The translations under genes were made by a program, and so were the position numbers. A model generated the notes under the pieces. The model saw nothing but the letters and a program-made list of their open reading frames with translations. It was not told where the DNA came from and did not search any database. A stretch of DNA of 11,930 nucleotides, from contig JAKEHD010000123.1 of assembly GCA_022615215.1 (NCBI GenBank), positions 1-11,930 on the forward strand. Reading direction: 5' to 3'. Shown piece by piece: positions 1-7,974 of this stretch (positions are counted from its first letter, which is position 1; the number at the start of each line of letters is the position of its first letter). The DNA comes from Blastocatellia bacterium (GTDB taxonomy: Bacteria; Acidobacteriota; Blastocatellia; UBA7656).

Positions 1-40
1 ATCTTTATAAGAAAGAAATCTTTATAAGAAAGAAATCTTT
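1..40. repeat. 17-bp tandem repeat (about 2.4 copies)
   Basis: Two perfect 17-bp units (1-17 and 18-34, reading ATCTTTATAAGAAAGAA) are followed by a partial third (35-40). The core AGAAAGAAATCTTT contains the small palindrome AAAGA-AA-TCTTT. The same core recurs at 9079-9092 and 11743-11756, so this is a dispersed motif and not only a local tandem array. The array starts at the window edge and may extend further left. No promoter or gene function can be assigned to it. The rest of 41-275 holds no gene that I can support. Confidence 0.8.
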
Positions 41-275
41 GCGGCTTGCCCTTCGGCTTATACCATATCGTTCGAAACGGCTCGCAATTGGTATTTCAAA
101 AGAGAGCGATCATCCCCCTGACCCTCGAATCCTCCCTTGCAAATCTCTACGATCATTAAAGTTTCACTTATGCGCCCGTCGCAGGCCACCTTTGGCACGG
201 CGGTTGTAATCCCAGTAGACGCAGAGTAAATAAAAAATCGTATTCGACTCTGTGATAAAGAAAGGGAGGAGCTAG

Positions 276-1073
276 ATGAAGACGAACGCATTGAGAGGAA
301 GGATCGGCGGTGCTGCCCTGATGGTTGCTTTGGCTCTCGGCATAACGATAGCGGCGAGCGGAACGGCCCAGGCCCAGTACCGGGATTATCGCAACGATCA
401 GTATGGGAGATACGATCGAGGCACCTGGCCTAAAGACCGCACGAGAGACTACGCCTACAAACTTTCCTATATGAAGGCTTATACAGAAGCCCAATCATCA
501 GCCCAGAGGGGCGGCTACCGGATAGACTACGACAAGATGCCCGGCTACCGCGATGACGACAACGGCTATCTAGTCTGGATGGGCGACAGAGGCGCCTACC
601 GCGACTATTACAGAAAAGGCTACAAGGACGGATTCAGGGATGCGCAGGCAGGTCGCGCGCGTCGCCACAGACGCGACGATGTAGAGCGAGTGCTCGGCGC
701 GAGGCTGCGCGATGTCTACGGAAATGACAGGTATGATCGCTATGACGATGACCACTATGAACGCGACCGAAATCGCGGCCGTTATGACGACCGCAATGAC
801 CGCAATGACCGCAATGGTCGCTATGATCGCAACGAGATAATCCGCATAGCCCAGCAGAACGGTTATCGCGACGGTCTCAGGCACGGTCAGGAAGACCGCA
901 ACCGTCGGCGCAATTACGACCACGATCATTCGAGCGATTATCGCAACGCAACGCGAGGGTACGCTTCGGAATACCGCGACCGCTCCCTGTATCAGCAGGC
1001 GTATCGAGAGGGTTACAAACGTGGTTACGATGACGGCTACCGCAACAACGGCAGGGGTCGCCGGCCGTTCTAA
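276..1073 (+). CDS. Secreted Tyr/Arg/Asp/Gly-rich hypothetical protein
   Basis: This 265-aa protein has a clear Sec signal peptide: a basic N-terminus (MKTNALRGR), a hydrophobic core at about residues 11-28, and a likely AQA|Q cleavage near residue 33. The start is supported by a strong Shine-Dalgarno GGGAGGA (264-270), 5 bases before the ATG. The mature part is low in complexity and very rich in Tyr, Arg, Asp and Gly. It contains degenerate repeats of the form Y-[KR]-[DE]-G-[FLY]-[RK], for example GYKDGFRDAQ, GYRDGLRHGQ and EGYKRGYDDGYR. A DRN triplet repeats three times through a perfect 9-bp tandem repeat. No catalytic motif is visible and I do not recognise a named family. The composition suggests a periplasmic or extracellular protein with structural, binding or intrinsically disordered character. 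It is followed by a strong hairpin and is probably monocistronic. The reading frame is well supported; the function is unknown. Confidence 0.85.
   Translation: MKTNALRGRIGGAALMVALALGITIAASGTAQAQYRDYRNDQYGRYDRGTWPKDRTRDYAYKLSYMKAYTEAQSSAQRGGYRIDYDKMPGYRDDDNGYLVWMGDRGAYRDYYRKGYKDGFRDAQAGRARRHRRDDVERVLGARLRDVYGNDRYDRYDDDHYERDRNRGRYDDRNDRNDRNGRYDRNEIIRIAQQNGYRDGLRHGQEDRNRRRNYDHDHSSDYRNATRGYASEYRDRSLYQQAYREGYKRGYDDGYRNNGRGRRPF
789..815 (+). repeat. 9-bp in-frame tandem repeat, three copies
   Basis: GACCGCAAT is repeated three times without mismatch at 789-797, 798-806 and 807-815. Each copy encodes Asp-Arg-Asn in the secreted low-complexity protein. The length is a multiple of three, so copy-number change would lengthen or shorten the protein without a frameshift. 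Confidence 0.85.
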
Positions 1074-1149
1074 AAAAGCTTGATATTCGCTTGCCGAATG
1101 CAGGCGAATCCGAAATCGGCCGAATTCATTTCCGGTCGATTTCACGACC

Positions 1150-1189
1150 ACCGGGCGGCGAATCAGGGGGCTTAGGTTCGCCGCCCGGT
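1150..1189. terminator. 13-bp perfect hairpin between converging genes
   Basis: ACCGGGCGGCGAA (1150-1162) pairs perfectly with TTCGCCGCCCGGT (1177-1189) around a 14-base loop. It lies between the ends of two converging genes (stops at 1073 and 1211). It is followed on the plus strand by CTTCTC and not by a clean T-run. It fits a bidirectional transcription stop or RNA-stabilising hairpin. It is not a textbook intrinsic terminator because the U-tract is poor on both strands. Confidence 0.6.
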
Positions 1190-1210
1190 CTTCTCATCCG
1201 GGCGGACACT

Positions 1211-1747
1211 TCAAACCTTATCAATAAAGCTGCCATAATGCTGCTTCTCGCATTCAGGACAGAAACTGTGACTGAATTTCGCCTCAGAGTTTTCGCTGAT
1301 GTACTTCTCCATCTGATGCCATTCTCCTGTTACAGTACGGAGTTTCTTACAGAAGCTGCAAATCGGAAGAATCCCCCGCAGCACTTTCACCTCTTCGGCC
1401 AGAGCCTTCGTTTGCCGGGAGGCCCGATCGACGAAAATCGCAAATACCACGAGCACGGTTATCTGAATAGCCTGGTTGCTCAGAGACTCGGCCCGCCCCC
1501 ATGGCACAGTCCATAAGGTGGTGAAGTAGAACCGAATCGATGGAAGGATAACAGCAAGCAGCAGCCCCCATATCCGCCCATTGTGCCAGGCGATGAACGC
1601 AACGGGCAGAATGTATGTGATCGGAAAATGTATGAACGGACCCGTAAAATAATCGAGCGCCAGAACGATCGCGGCGATCAAAAGCGAATACCAGACGGAA
1701 ACGGGCTTCCTGCCGGCATCGGAGAAGTTGTCTGAGCCGCCATCCAT
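1211..1747 (-). CDS. Membrane protein with C-terminal CxxC / SHxxCPxC domain
   Basis: With the start chosen here the protein has 178 residues. Hydrophobic segments near 17-35, 41-55, 58-72 and 91-107 suggest about four membrane passes. A short charged, coiled-coil-like stretch (about 108-124) follows, then a tail with C130-x-x-C133 and S159-H160-x-x-C163-P-x-C166. This tail (GILPIC-x2-CKK ... SHxxCPxC) resembles a short domain often found at the end of PAS-containing and response-regulator signalling proteins; metal binding is plausible but inferred. The membrane part recalls N-terminal sensor modules of histidine kinases, yet no kinase or cyclase domain is attached. The frame extends upstream to an ATG at 1849 (212 aa). 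I prefer the ATG at 1747 because the extra residues look non-native and a TACAAT -10-like sequence lies just upstream. No good ribosome site supports either start. Likely a small membrane redox or metal sensor. Confidence 0.7.
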   Translation of the reverse strand: MDGGSDNFSDAGRKPVSVWYSLLIAAIVLALDYFTGPFIHFPITYILPVAFIAWHNGRIWGLLLAVILPSIRFYFTTLWTVPWGRAESLSNQAIQITVLVVFAIFVDRASRQTKALAEEVKVLRGILPICSFCKKLRTVTGEWHQMEKYISENSEAKFSHSFCPECEKQHYGSFIDKV

Positions 1748-1903
1748 AATTGTCGCGTAGTATTGTACACCCGCAAGGAACAGCCGCCCAACTCTCATCG
1801 GGCGCGAAGGGATGACCAATAATGGCTGCACCCGGAAGAATGAAAGCATTTATCGGGCGCCGCTTTTATCAAGCAGTCAAAATTCTCGTACAACCGGATT
1901 AAA

Positions 1904-1930
1904 AAGGCAGAGCCGACCTGACTCTGCCTT
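1904..1930 (-). terminator. Intrinsic terminator for the S9 peptidase gene
   Basis: AAGGCAGAG (1904-1912) and CTCTGCCTT (1922-1930) form a 9-bp perfect stem with a 9-base loop. It begins 21 bases beyond the peptidase stop codon. On the minus strand the stem runs into a short T-run (TTTTT, including the last stem bases), as expected for a Rho-independent terminator. The U-tract is short, so efficiency is uncertain. Confidence 0.7.
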
Positions 1931-1950
1931 CTTCGTTCATAAGCGAAGCG

Positions 1951-4908
1951 TCATCGCTGCGAGCTTTTAGCGCCTCTCACGGGTTGCTCGCCCTCCTGGG
2001 CAGAGGGTCTGTACTTCTCTTTCTCCTTCTCCCGCTCGATGTAGGGAATGCCCCTCTCCATCCACTCAGGCACGGGAGCGCCTTTCAAGTGATGATCGAA
2101 GAACTGTTGCAGCCGCATGGTGTAATCCTTCTGATTCGCGCGGCGGCGCAGACCGTGAGGCTCGCCGTTGTAATTGAACAGGTAGGCTTCTTTGCCCAGT
2201 CGTCGCAGGGCCAGAAAGTATTCTATGCCCTGATACCAGGGCACAGCATCATCCTGATCGTTGTGGAGCATGAGAATAGGGGTCCGTACCCTGTCGGCCA
2301 TAAAGACGGGCGAGTTCTCAAGGAAGCGCATTGGGTACTCCCATAGATTTCCGCCTATGCGGCTCTGCGTGCGCTCGTACTGGAACTGGCGCGGCAGTCC
2401 CGTCCCCCAACGTATGCCGCTGTAGGCGCTCGTCATATTCGAGACGGGCGCTCCGGCCGAGACGGCCTTGAAGCGATTGGTTTGAGTTATCATATAAGCT
2501 ATCTGATAACCGCCCCAACTGTGCCCCTGAATGCCTATGGCGTCTTCGTTGACGAACCCCTTGTCGACTACGGATTGAATCGCGGGCAGCACGCATTTGA
2601 GCGCGCTCTGACCGGGATAGCCTATCTTGTATGCGATGTCGGGCATGAGCACAAGATAGCCGTTGCTTGCGTAGTAAGAAGGGTTGATCGAATGGCCGGG
2701 TCGCGGGTCTACGAAACGGTGCAGCCCTTGCGAGAGCCTTTCGTATATGTAGACCATCATCGGGTACTTCTTTTTTGGGTCGAAGTTTTCAGGCTTGATG
2801 AGTATCGCGCTGAGCGGCTGGCCGTCGACATTATTGAAGCGCACGAGTTCCGCGCTGCCCCAGAGCAAACCGGCTTTTTGCGGATTTGCGTCGCTGACCT
2901 TCTTTACGCCTTTGAAATTGAGGTCGCTGACCAGCAGGTCAGGGACCTCATTGAAGGTCGAGGCCGTAAGCAACAGGACATCGGCCGATTTCGCTTTCGA
3001 CGGGTTGCTGAAATTTTTGGCCGCCATGATGAGTTTTTCGGGCAGCCCGCCGTCTACACGGTCGCGATAGAATCCCGAATCCCGCGTCCACTCGTTCTCC
3101 GCCTGCAAAAGCATCGGGCGATTCGGGGCGATGAACTTCTCATCGGGGTCGAGGCGGACGTAGCGGAATTCAATCTTTTCTTTTCGTCCGACGCCGTCGG
3201 TCAGGTTTTTGGCCCCGCTCCCATCGGGCGCGACCTGCCAGATGTCGTATTGATCGTAGAGCAGAAGGTATTTCTCGCCCTCGGTCCAGCCGCCCAATCC
3301 GTAACTCGACGGCGTACTCGGCGAGTCGTGTGTCTCACGCCAGAAGTTCGCTCCGAGGTTTCGGGTCAGGTTGATGGGTTTGCCATCAAGGCTGGATATA
3401 CTGTGCCAGTCCTTGCCGTCGAAGAAGACGGTGTACTTGCCCGAAGGTGATAAAACCGGGCGGCCTTCCTGTTTCTTTAAAACGGGTTTGCGGCTGCCGT
3501 CGCTCGTGTTGACCAGATAGTAATCCGAATAGTTGGCCGCGTAGCCGACCATCATTCTGTAAGCGCGATCATCTGACCCGAACGCCCAGCGGCCGTCGTC
3601 GGTCGGCGAGACCTCTTGCATGGTTTCGTCGGCTAGTTGCGCGTACTTCTTCTCTTTGACGTGATAGACGGCGCGGTAGGAGCGATTCCTTTCGCGCTCG
3701 GCGCGCACCTTCTGCATGGGCTGTACATAATCGTCCTTCCAGTGCCAGAGGTCCGCCACCACTTTTTCATCGGCCGGAATCTCTTCGTCCTCGTCTTTTT
3801 CGGGTTCGGGCGGCGGGGCCACGCCGAAAAATATCCTGCTGCCGTCGCTCGAAAAATCCAGCGCGCCCCTTTCGCTTATAACCTTGCCCGCCGGGAAACC
3901 GGGCGTTGCCTTAGAGACCATCTCCTCTGCCGCAACAGACGTGCGGTCCCAGCCGTAGAGTTTGAACTCAGGCTGTTTTGCGGACGTGTCATCACGGTCG
4001 CTAATGAAGGCGAGCCGCGTGTTCTTCTCGTCCCAGGTGAGGCGTGTATACTTGCCCTTGCCTGCGAGCAGCGCGAGGGGCGCGTCCTCGGTTTCCGGCG
4101 TGACCGTATAGACGCCGTTGGTCTCTTCCTTCTTCGATGAGACCGTATAGACGAGGTGTTTTGCGTCTTTGCTGAAAGTGAATTCAAGGGCGTCGGAGAA
4201 AGTGCGCTCGCTGCCGTCGGCCAGATTGCGAAGCACGAGGTCGCTTCCGTATTCTTTTTTGCGCTCGCCTCTTCTTCTCTGAGGCGGGTTGGATGGTTGA
4301 GCTTCGGGCTTCTTCTCTTCCGGTTTCTTCTCTTCAGGCTTGGACTCTAACTGATAAGCGATGAACCCCGCGCCCTCTTCAGGCACCTCGAACCTCTTGA
4401 CCCGCTCTATCACAATGACCTTGCCTGTGGACAAATCCATTATGCCGAGACCGGTTTTAGGCATCTCTTCAGGCTTCTTCTTCTTTTTCCTGGCATCGTC
4501 TGTTTCGGCTTTCTTTGGGTATATCTGAAAGACCAGAGAGCGATTGTCGGCGGTAAAGGCAAGCTGATTTCCGCGCCTGGCCTGTGCGGCGGCGGGCGGG
4601 CCACCGGGACCGGGACCGGGAGCAGGAGTTGGGCGGCTTCCTACGGGGTGCCGCCATTCTGTTCCCGATGCGAGGTTGCGCGCTACTATCTCGCCATCGC
4701 CCTCCTGCGGGACCAGAGCATAAGCCAGGAACTTCCCGTCACGAGAGAGTTCCTCTCCCTGTATAGAGCGCCAGCTATCGTAATCGTCGTGAGTGATAGG
4801 TCTTTTTGCGGCCGTCTGCTGCGCGGGCGCAAGCGTCGAGAGCAAGGAGATCAATAAGCAGAAAGCGAGAAGCATGCGAAAGCGAGGTTTATGGTGTCGC
4901 AGAGTCAT
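1951..4908 (-). CDS. Exported S9-family (prolyl oligopeptidase-like) serine peptidase
   Basis: The 985-aa protein starts at the ATG at 4906-4908, preceded by GGAG about 8 bases upstream; an in-frame ATG at 4977 has no such site. A Sec signal peptide (residues 1 to about 30, ending LAPAQQ) indicates export. The middle resembles the beta-propeller of S9 peptidases, interrupted by charged or Pro/Gly-rich insertions near 92-107, 140-148 and 190-218. The C-terminal alpha/beta-hydrolase domain carries the triad: Ser797 in GHSWGGYQ, Asp886 in HNDQDDAVPW and His918 in GEPHGLRR. The family cleaves short peptides, often after proline or by removing dipeptides. The size is larger than classical 700-aa prolyl oligopeptidases and matches the big secreted S9 proteins common in Acidobacteriota and Bacteroidota. 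The likely role is extracytoplasmic peptide degradation; the exact specificity cannot be read from the sequence. It is monocistronic, with its own terminator. Confidence 0.93.
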   Translation of the reverse strand: MTLRHHKPRFRMLLAFCLLISLLSTLAPAQQTAAKRPITHDDYDSWRSIQGEELSRDGKFLAYALVPQEGDGEIVARNLASGTEWRHPVGSRPTPAPGPGPGGPPAAAQARRGNQLAFTADNRSLVFQIYPKKAETDDARKKKKKPEEMPKTGLGIMDLSTGKVIVIERVKRFEVPEEGAGFIAYQLESKPEEKKPEEKKPEAQPSNPPQRRRGERKKEYGSDLVLRNLADGSERTFSDALEFTFSKDAKHLVYTVSSKKEETNGVYTVTPETEDAPLALLAGKGKYTRLTWDEKNTRLAFISDRDDTSAKQPEFKLYGWDRTSVAAEEMVSKATPGFPAGKVISERGALDFSSDGSRIFFGVAPPPEPEKDEDEEIPADEKVVADLWHWKDDYVQPMQKVRAERERNRSYRAVYHVKEKKYAQLADETMQEVSPTDDGRWAFGSDDRAYRMMVGYAANYSDYYLVNTSDGSRKPVLKKQEGRPVLSPSGKYTVFFDGKDWHSISSLDGKPINLTRNLGANFWRETHDSPSTPSSYGLGGWTEGEKYLLLYDQYDIWQVAPDGSGAKNLTDGVGRKEKIEFRYVRLDPDEKFIAPNRPMLLQAENEWTRDSGFYRDRVDGGLPEKLIMAAKNFSNPSKAKSADVLLLTASTFNEVPDLLVSDLNFKGVKKVSDANPQKAGLLWGSAELVRFNNVDGQPLSAILIKPENFDPKKKYPMMVYIYERLSQGLHRFVDPRPGHSINPSYYASNGYLVLMPDIAYKIGYPGQSALKCVLPAIQSVVDKGFVNEDAIGIQGHSWGGYQIAYMITQTNRFKAVSAGAPVSNMTSAYSGIRWGTGLPRQFQYERTQSRIGGNLWEYPMRFLENSPVFMADRVRTPILMLHNDQDDAVPWYQGIEYFLALRRLGKEAYLFNYNGEPHGLRRRANQKDYTMRLQQFFDHHLKGAPVPEWMERGIPYIEREKEKEKYRPSAQEGEQPVRGAKSSQR

Positions 4909-4991
4909 GGAGATAGCTCCTTCTTCGAGGTTTGGATTTTTCGTATTCGACCCGGCGCTCACAATAAATGTATTCATTCCGAGAGCGCCGT

Positions 4992-5022
4992 TTTACCTGT
5001 TTTGCGAGTGACAAATTATAAT
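4992..5022 (+). promoter_or_regulatory. Candidate promoter in the divergent intergenic region
   Basis: A perfect TATAAT (5017-5022) lies 108 bases before the DUF6941-like gene. A weak -35 candidate, TTTACC (4992-4997), lies 19 bases upstream of it. The local ATTATAAT is palindromic, so the opposite strand also reads TATAAT (5015-5020) and could serve the divergent peptidase gene. The -35 match is poor on both strands, so this is only a candidate. Nothing else can be assigned in 4909-5130. Confidence 0.3.
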
Positions 5023-5130
5023 ACGACAGCGGGCGGAGATGCGCTACAAGAAAGGCGCGCGATGGCTTATGCTTGAATAGCGATGAGGGGCATGAGATAT
5101 TTAGCTCGTAGTAAGAAAGCGAGATAGGCA

Positions 5131-5565
5131 ATGAGAGAAGAACCAAACAACCCGAATTTGCGGCTTCACTATACGATTATATGCGAAGACGTGCGGCTTG
5201 AGGTCAATCATAAGCTGAGTCTTATGGGAATATTCTACGGCATACAGGTGCCGCAGTTGCCGGTCACTCTGCTCAAGATGGCCATACTCAATCACTGGTC
5301 GGGCGAAGGGCAATTCCTTTCAGAGGTCCGCATACTCACGCCGAACCGCACTCAGACGATAGCCGTCTCACATCCGTCGCCGTTCGAGATACCGCCGGAC
5401 GGGTATGCCGATAACGTCACCATATTCGCAAACATCAGCTTTCCCACTCCCGGCAATTACGTCGTCCAGACCCTCATCAATTCAAACCTCTACGCCGAAC
5501 AGACGTTGATCGTATCGGATGCAAGTCAAAAGGATCAGATAGTCACCTCGGAAACAATTCAATAA
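5131..5565 (+). CDS. DUF6941-like conserved hypothetical protein
   Basis: This 144-aa soluble protein has no signal peptide or membrane segment. Its N-terminal half contains a pattern I associate with DUF6941 proteins: an IICEDVRxE segment, then NHKLSLMGIFYGI and a proline-containing stretch. The C-terminal half alternates short hydrophobic strands (VTIFANISF, GNYVVQTLI, EQTLIVSD) and looks like a beta-sandwich. No catalytic residues stand out and the biochemical role is unknown. The ATG at 5131 has only a weak upstream GAGA ribosome site. The gene is co-directional with the Clp-like gene, 104 bases upstream of its preferred ATG, and may be co-transcribed with it. The family name is from memory of the motif and could be wrong; the reading frame itself is solid. 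Confidence 0.75.
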   Translation: MREEPNNPNLRLHYTIICEDVRLEVNHKLSLMGIFYGIQVPQLPVTLLKMAILNHWSGEGQFLSEVRILTPNRTQTIAVSHPSPFEIPPDGYADNVTIFANISFPTPGNYVVQTLINSNLYAEQTLIVSDASQKDQIVTSETIQ

Positions 5566-5668
5566 ACCACAATAAGCATTGACCCCCGGTGGCTCACGTT
5601 ATACGCTTTTTCGCGGAGATTCAGAAGTAGAACGATTGATCGTTCATCGTTCGCCGGCGGGTGGCACA

Positions 5669-7951
5669 ATGCGGAAAGAAAAACTCCTCGATCTGCTCGG
5701 TCCCGGCGCGCGCGCCGCTTTCGACGGCGCGAAGCGGCTGGCCTGTTCGAAAGGCGGAGTGCTGTCGCCGCTTCATATACTGGTCGTCCTGCTCGGCACT
5801 CTCGAACCGGCTCCCGGCCACCTTCAGGACGAACGCGCCCGCCTGCTTCAAACCGCGCGCGACAGGCTTTCTGCGCTCTACAGTTCGCCCTCGAAAAACA
5901 TAATCGTCACGAAGGAGACCCAGGAGGTCATCAAGGATGCGGGCCGCTTGGCCGAGGCCGATAGCGAACCTCTCGCATCGCCTCTCCACCTGCTTCGAGC
6001 CGTCCTCGCAAGCCCCACCGTAAAAGGGTCTCTCGAAGGCGAACTGCAACCTGACTCCAGCTTCGACCAGTTGTTCGCTCGCGCAGGCGAAGCCGTCTCT
6101 TCGCTTCAAGCGCCGGAAGCCGAGAGGCGACCTGACAAGACAAGCGCCGGACGCACGGCCGTTCATCGCACGCGCGAGCTCGGCGGCGCGCTCGGGGATT
6201 TCTGCACAGACCTCGCAGAGGAAACGATGGTCGGCTCGCCGCATCCCTTCTTCGGCCGCGAACGCGAGATCACGGCGGCGCTCGAAACCCTCTGCCGGAA
6301 GTTGAAGAACAATCCTTTGCTGATCGGCAGGCCGGGCGTCGGCAAGACCGCTCTCGTTGCGGCCGTGGCCTTGAAACTCTGTCAAGGCGATGTGCCCCGG
6401 CGTCTTCAGGGCAAGCGTATACTCGAAGTCTCGCGCCTGCGCCTGCTGGCCGATGCGAAGTTCACAGGAGACATAGAGGAGCGATTGAAGCGACTGCTCG
6501 AAGACGTGAGGGAGGCAGGCGATGTGATACTGTTTTTCGACGAGATACACACGCTGCTCGGCGCGGGCGGCAGCGTCGGGACGGGCGACATTGCGAACCT
6601 CATCAAGTCTTCGCTCTCGAAAGGCGAGATAGTCTGCATAGGCGCGACGACGCTTGCCGAGTATTACAAGCACATAGCGCGCGACGAGGCGCTCGCCCGC
6701 CGGTTCAGCACCATAACGATCGAAGAGCCTTCTATCGAGGAGACGCGCCGCATACTCGCTCACGCGCGCGGCGCGTTCGAATCCTATCACAGTGTGAAGA
6801 TCGCCGACGAGGAGGTCGCGCTCATAGTCGATATGGCGGATCGCTACCTGCACTCGCGCAGCTTTCCCGACAAGGCATTCGACCTGATAGACAAGGCGGC
6901 GGCCAAAGCCGCGCTCGCGGGCCGGGACCGCCTCTCGCGCGAGGTCGTGGCCGAGACGCTCTCCGAGATGACGGGGATGCCGCTCGAAATAATGGACGAA
7001 GAACCCTCCGAGCGGCTCGCTCGATTGGAAGAGTTCCTGAACTCCGTCGTGCCCGGCCAGGAACAGGCCGCGCGCGACATAGCGAGGGTTGTGCGCATAG
7101 CGAAGCTCGGATTGGAGCTCAGGCCCGAACGGCCCGACGGCGTGTTCCTATTCATCGGACAGAAAGGCGCAGGCAAGCACGAAATGGCTATCGCGCTGGC
7201 AAAGTTCCTCTACGGCTCGCCGAGCAAGATGATCGAGTTCGAAATGAGCCAGTTCACCGAGTCCTGGTCAATCTCGCGGCTCGTGGGCGCGGAGCCTGGA
7301 TATGTCGGCTACAGCGACCGCAGCGGGCTGCTATCGAAAGCGGCCGAGGATCACCCTCATTCGGTTCTCTATTTTCGCCACGTAGATCTCGCGCACGAAG
7401 CGGTGCAGCAATTTTTAGCCGACGCTTTTCAGCGAGGACGATTCACAGACGCTACGGGAGCGAGAATCTCTCTGTCGAATATAACTGTGGTTATGTCGCT
7501 TGCGCGCGCGAACGACAACAACCGTCCGGCGCAGGTCGGTTTCTTTGCGCGCGCCGAAGAGGACGTAGCGGAGACGGGGGCGCTTGCGCGCACACAGGAA
7601 TTCGGCCTTGTCGAGCCGCTCGCGGCAACCATAGACGAGGTGATAGAATTCCGTGTCCTGAGTTGCGAGGCGACCGAAAAGATCATAGCCGAGCAACTCG
7701 AAATGCTTTGCGCGCGCCTCGAAGCCGCATGTCCCGTCCTGATCGAGATCGATTCGGGACTTGCCCGGTTCTTCGTCGAGCGGCTCGCGGCGGAGCGAAA
7801 GAGCCTGGCGCAACTTGAGCGCATGTGGCAAGAGACCATAATCGTCCCGTTCACGCATTTGCGAATAGACCGCCGCACGGTAGGCGCGCGGCCAAAGGTT
7901 GCGATCCGAGTCGAGGGCACGGAAGTCAAAGTCGACATAGAGTATTGTTAG
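5669..7951 (+). CDS. ClpA/ClpB-like double AAA+ protein with degenerate second ATPase domain
   Basis: With the ATG at 5669 the protein has 760 residues; an in-frame TTG at 5579 would add 30. Residues 8-145 form a two-repeat Clp_N domain (SPLHILVVLL and SPLHLLRAVL). The first AAA+ domain is complete: Walker A G220-RPGVGKT227, pore loop KFTG (264-267), Walker B with D291-E292, sensor GATT (325-328), Arg pair R344-R345 and FPDKAFDLID (399-408). There is no long coiled-coil M domain, as in ClpA. The second AAA+ domain (about 460-740) keeps the fold and the GYVGY pore loop (544-548) but has Walker A GQKGAGKH (H504 for Thr/Ser), R570-H571 in place of the Walker B Asp-Glu, a lost sensor-1 Asn, LAAT in place of the LNR Arg finger, and no GAR sensor 2. 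The family unfolds or disaggregates proteins; here only ring 1 should hydrolyse ATP. No IGF/IGL-type ClpP-binding loop is evident, so ClpP partnership is doubtful. Confidence 0.92.
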   Translation: MRKEKLLDLLGPGARAAFDGAKRLACSKGGVLSPLHILVVLLGTLEPAPGHLQDERARLLQTARDRLSALYSSPSKNIIVTKETQEVIKDAGRLAEADSEPLASPLHLLRAVLASPTVKGSLEGELQPDSSFDQLFARAGEAVSSLQAPEAERRPDKTSAGRTAVHRTRELGGALGDFCTDLAEETMVGSPHPFFGREREITAALETLCRKLKNNPLLIGRPGVGKTALVAAVALKLCQGDVPRRLQGKRILEVSRLRLLADAKFTGDIEERLKRLLEDVREAGDVILFFDEIHTLLGAGGSVGTGDIANLIKSSLSKGEIVCIGATTLAEYYKHIARDEALARRFSTITIEEPSIEETRRILAHARGAFESYHSVKIADEEVALIVDMADRYLHSRSFPDKAFDLIDKAAAKAALAGRDRLSREVVAETLSEMTGMPLEIMDEEPSERLARLEEFLNSVVPGQEQAARDIARVVRIAKLGLELRPERPDGVFLFIGQKGAGKHEMAIALAKFLYGSPSKMIEFEMSQFTESWSISRLVGAEPGYVGYSDRSGLLSKAAEDHPHSVLYFRHVDLAHEAVQQFLADAFQRGRFTDATGARISLSNITVVMSLARANDNNRPAQVGFFARAEEDVAETGALARTQEFGLVEPLAATIDEVIEFRVLSCEATEKIIAEQLEMLCARLEAACPVLIEIDSGLARFFVERLAAERKSLAQLERMWQETIIVPFTHLRIDRRTVGARPKVAIRVEGTEVKVDIEYC

Positions 7952-7974
7952 ACAGCACAAGAGGCATTTGATGT

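Noticed and set aside
1091..1516. Plus-strand open frame (141 codons) overlapping the membrane protein gene
   Set aside because: It runs through the hairpin at 1150-1189 and lacks a ribosome site and recognisable domains. The opposite frame has coherent membrane segments and a conserved Cys/His tail.
2482..3450. Plus-strand open frame (322 codons) inside the S9 peptidase
   Set aside because: The minus frame holds the complete catalytic triad and propeller; the plus frame is an antisense shadow.
5621..6853. Long minus-strand open frame (410 codons) opposite the Clp-like gene
   Set aside because: It is the antisense shadow of a GC-rich gene whose plus frame carries clear Clp_N and Walker motifs. 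The antisense translation has no recognisable domain.
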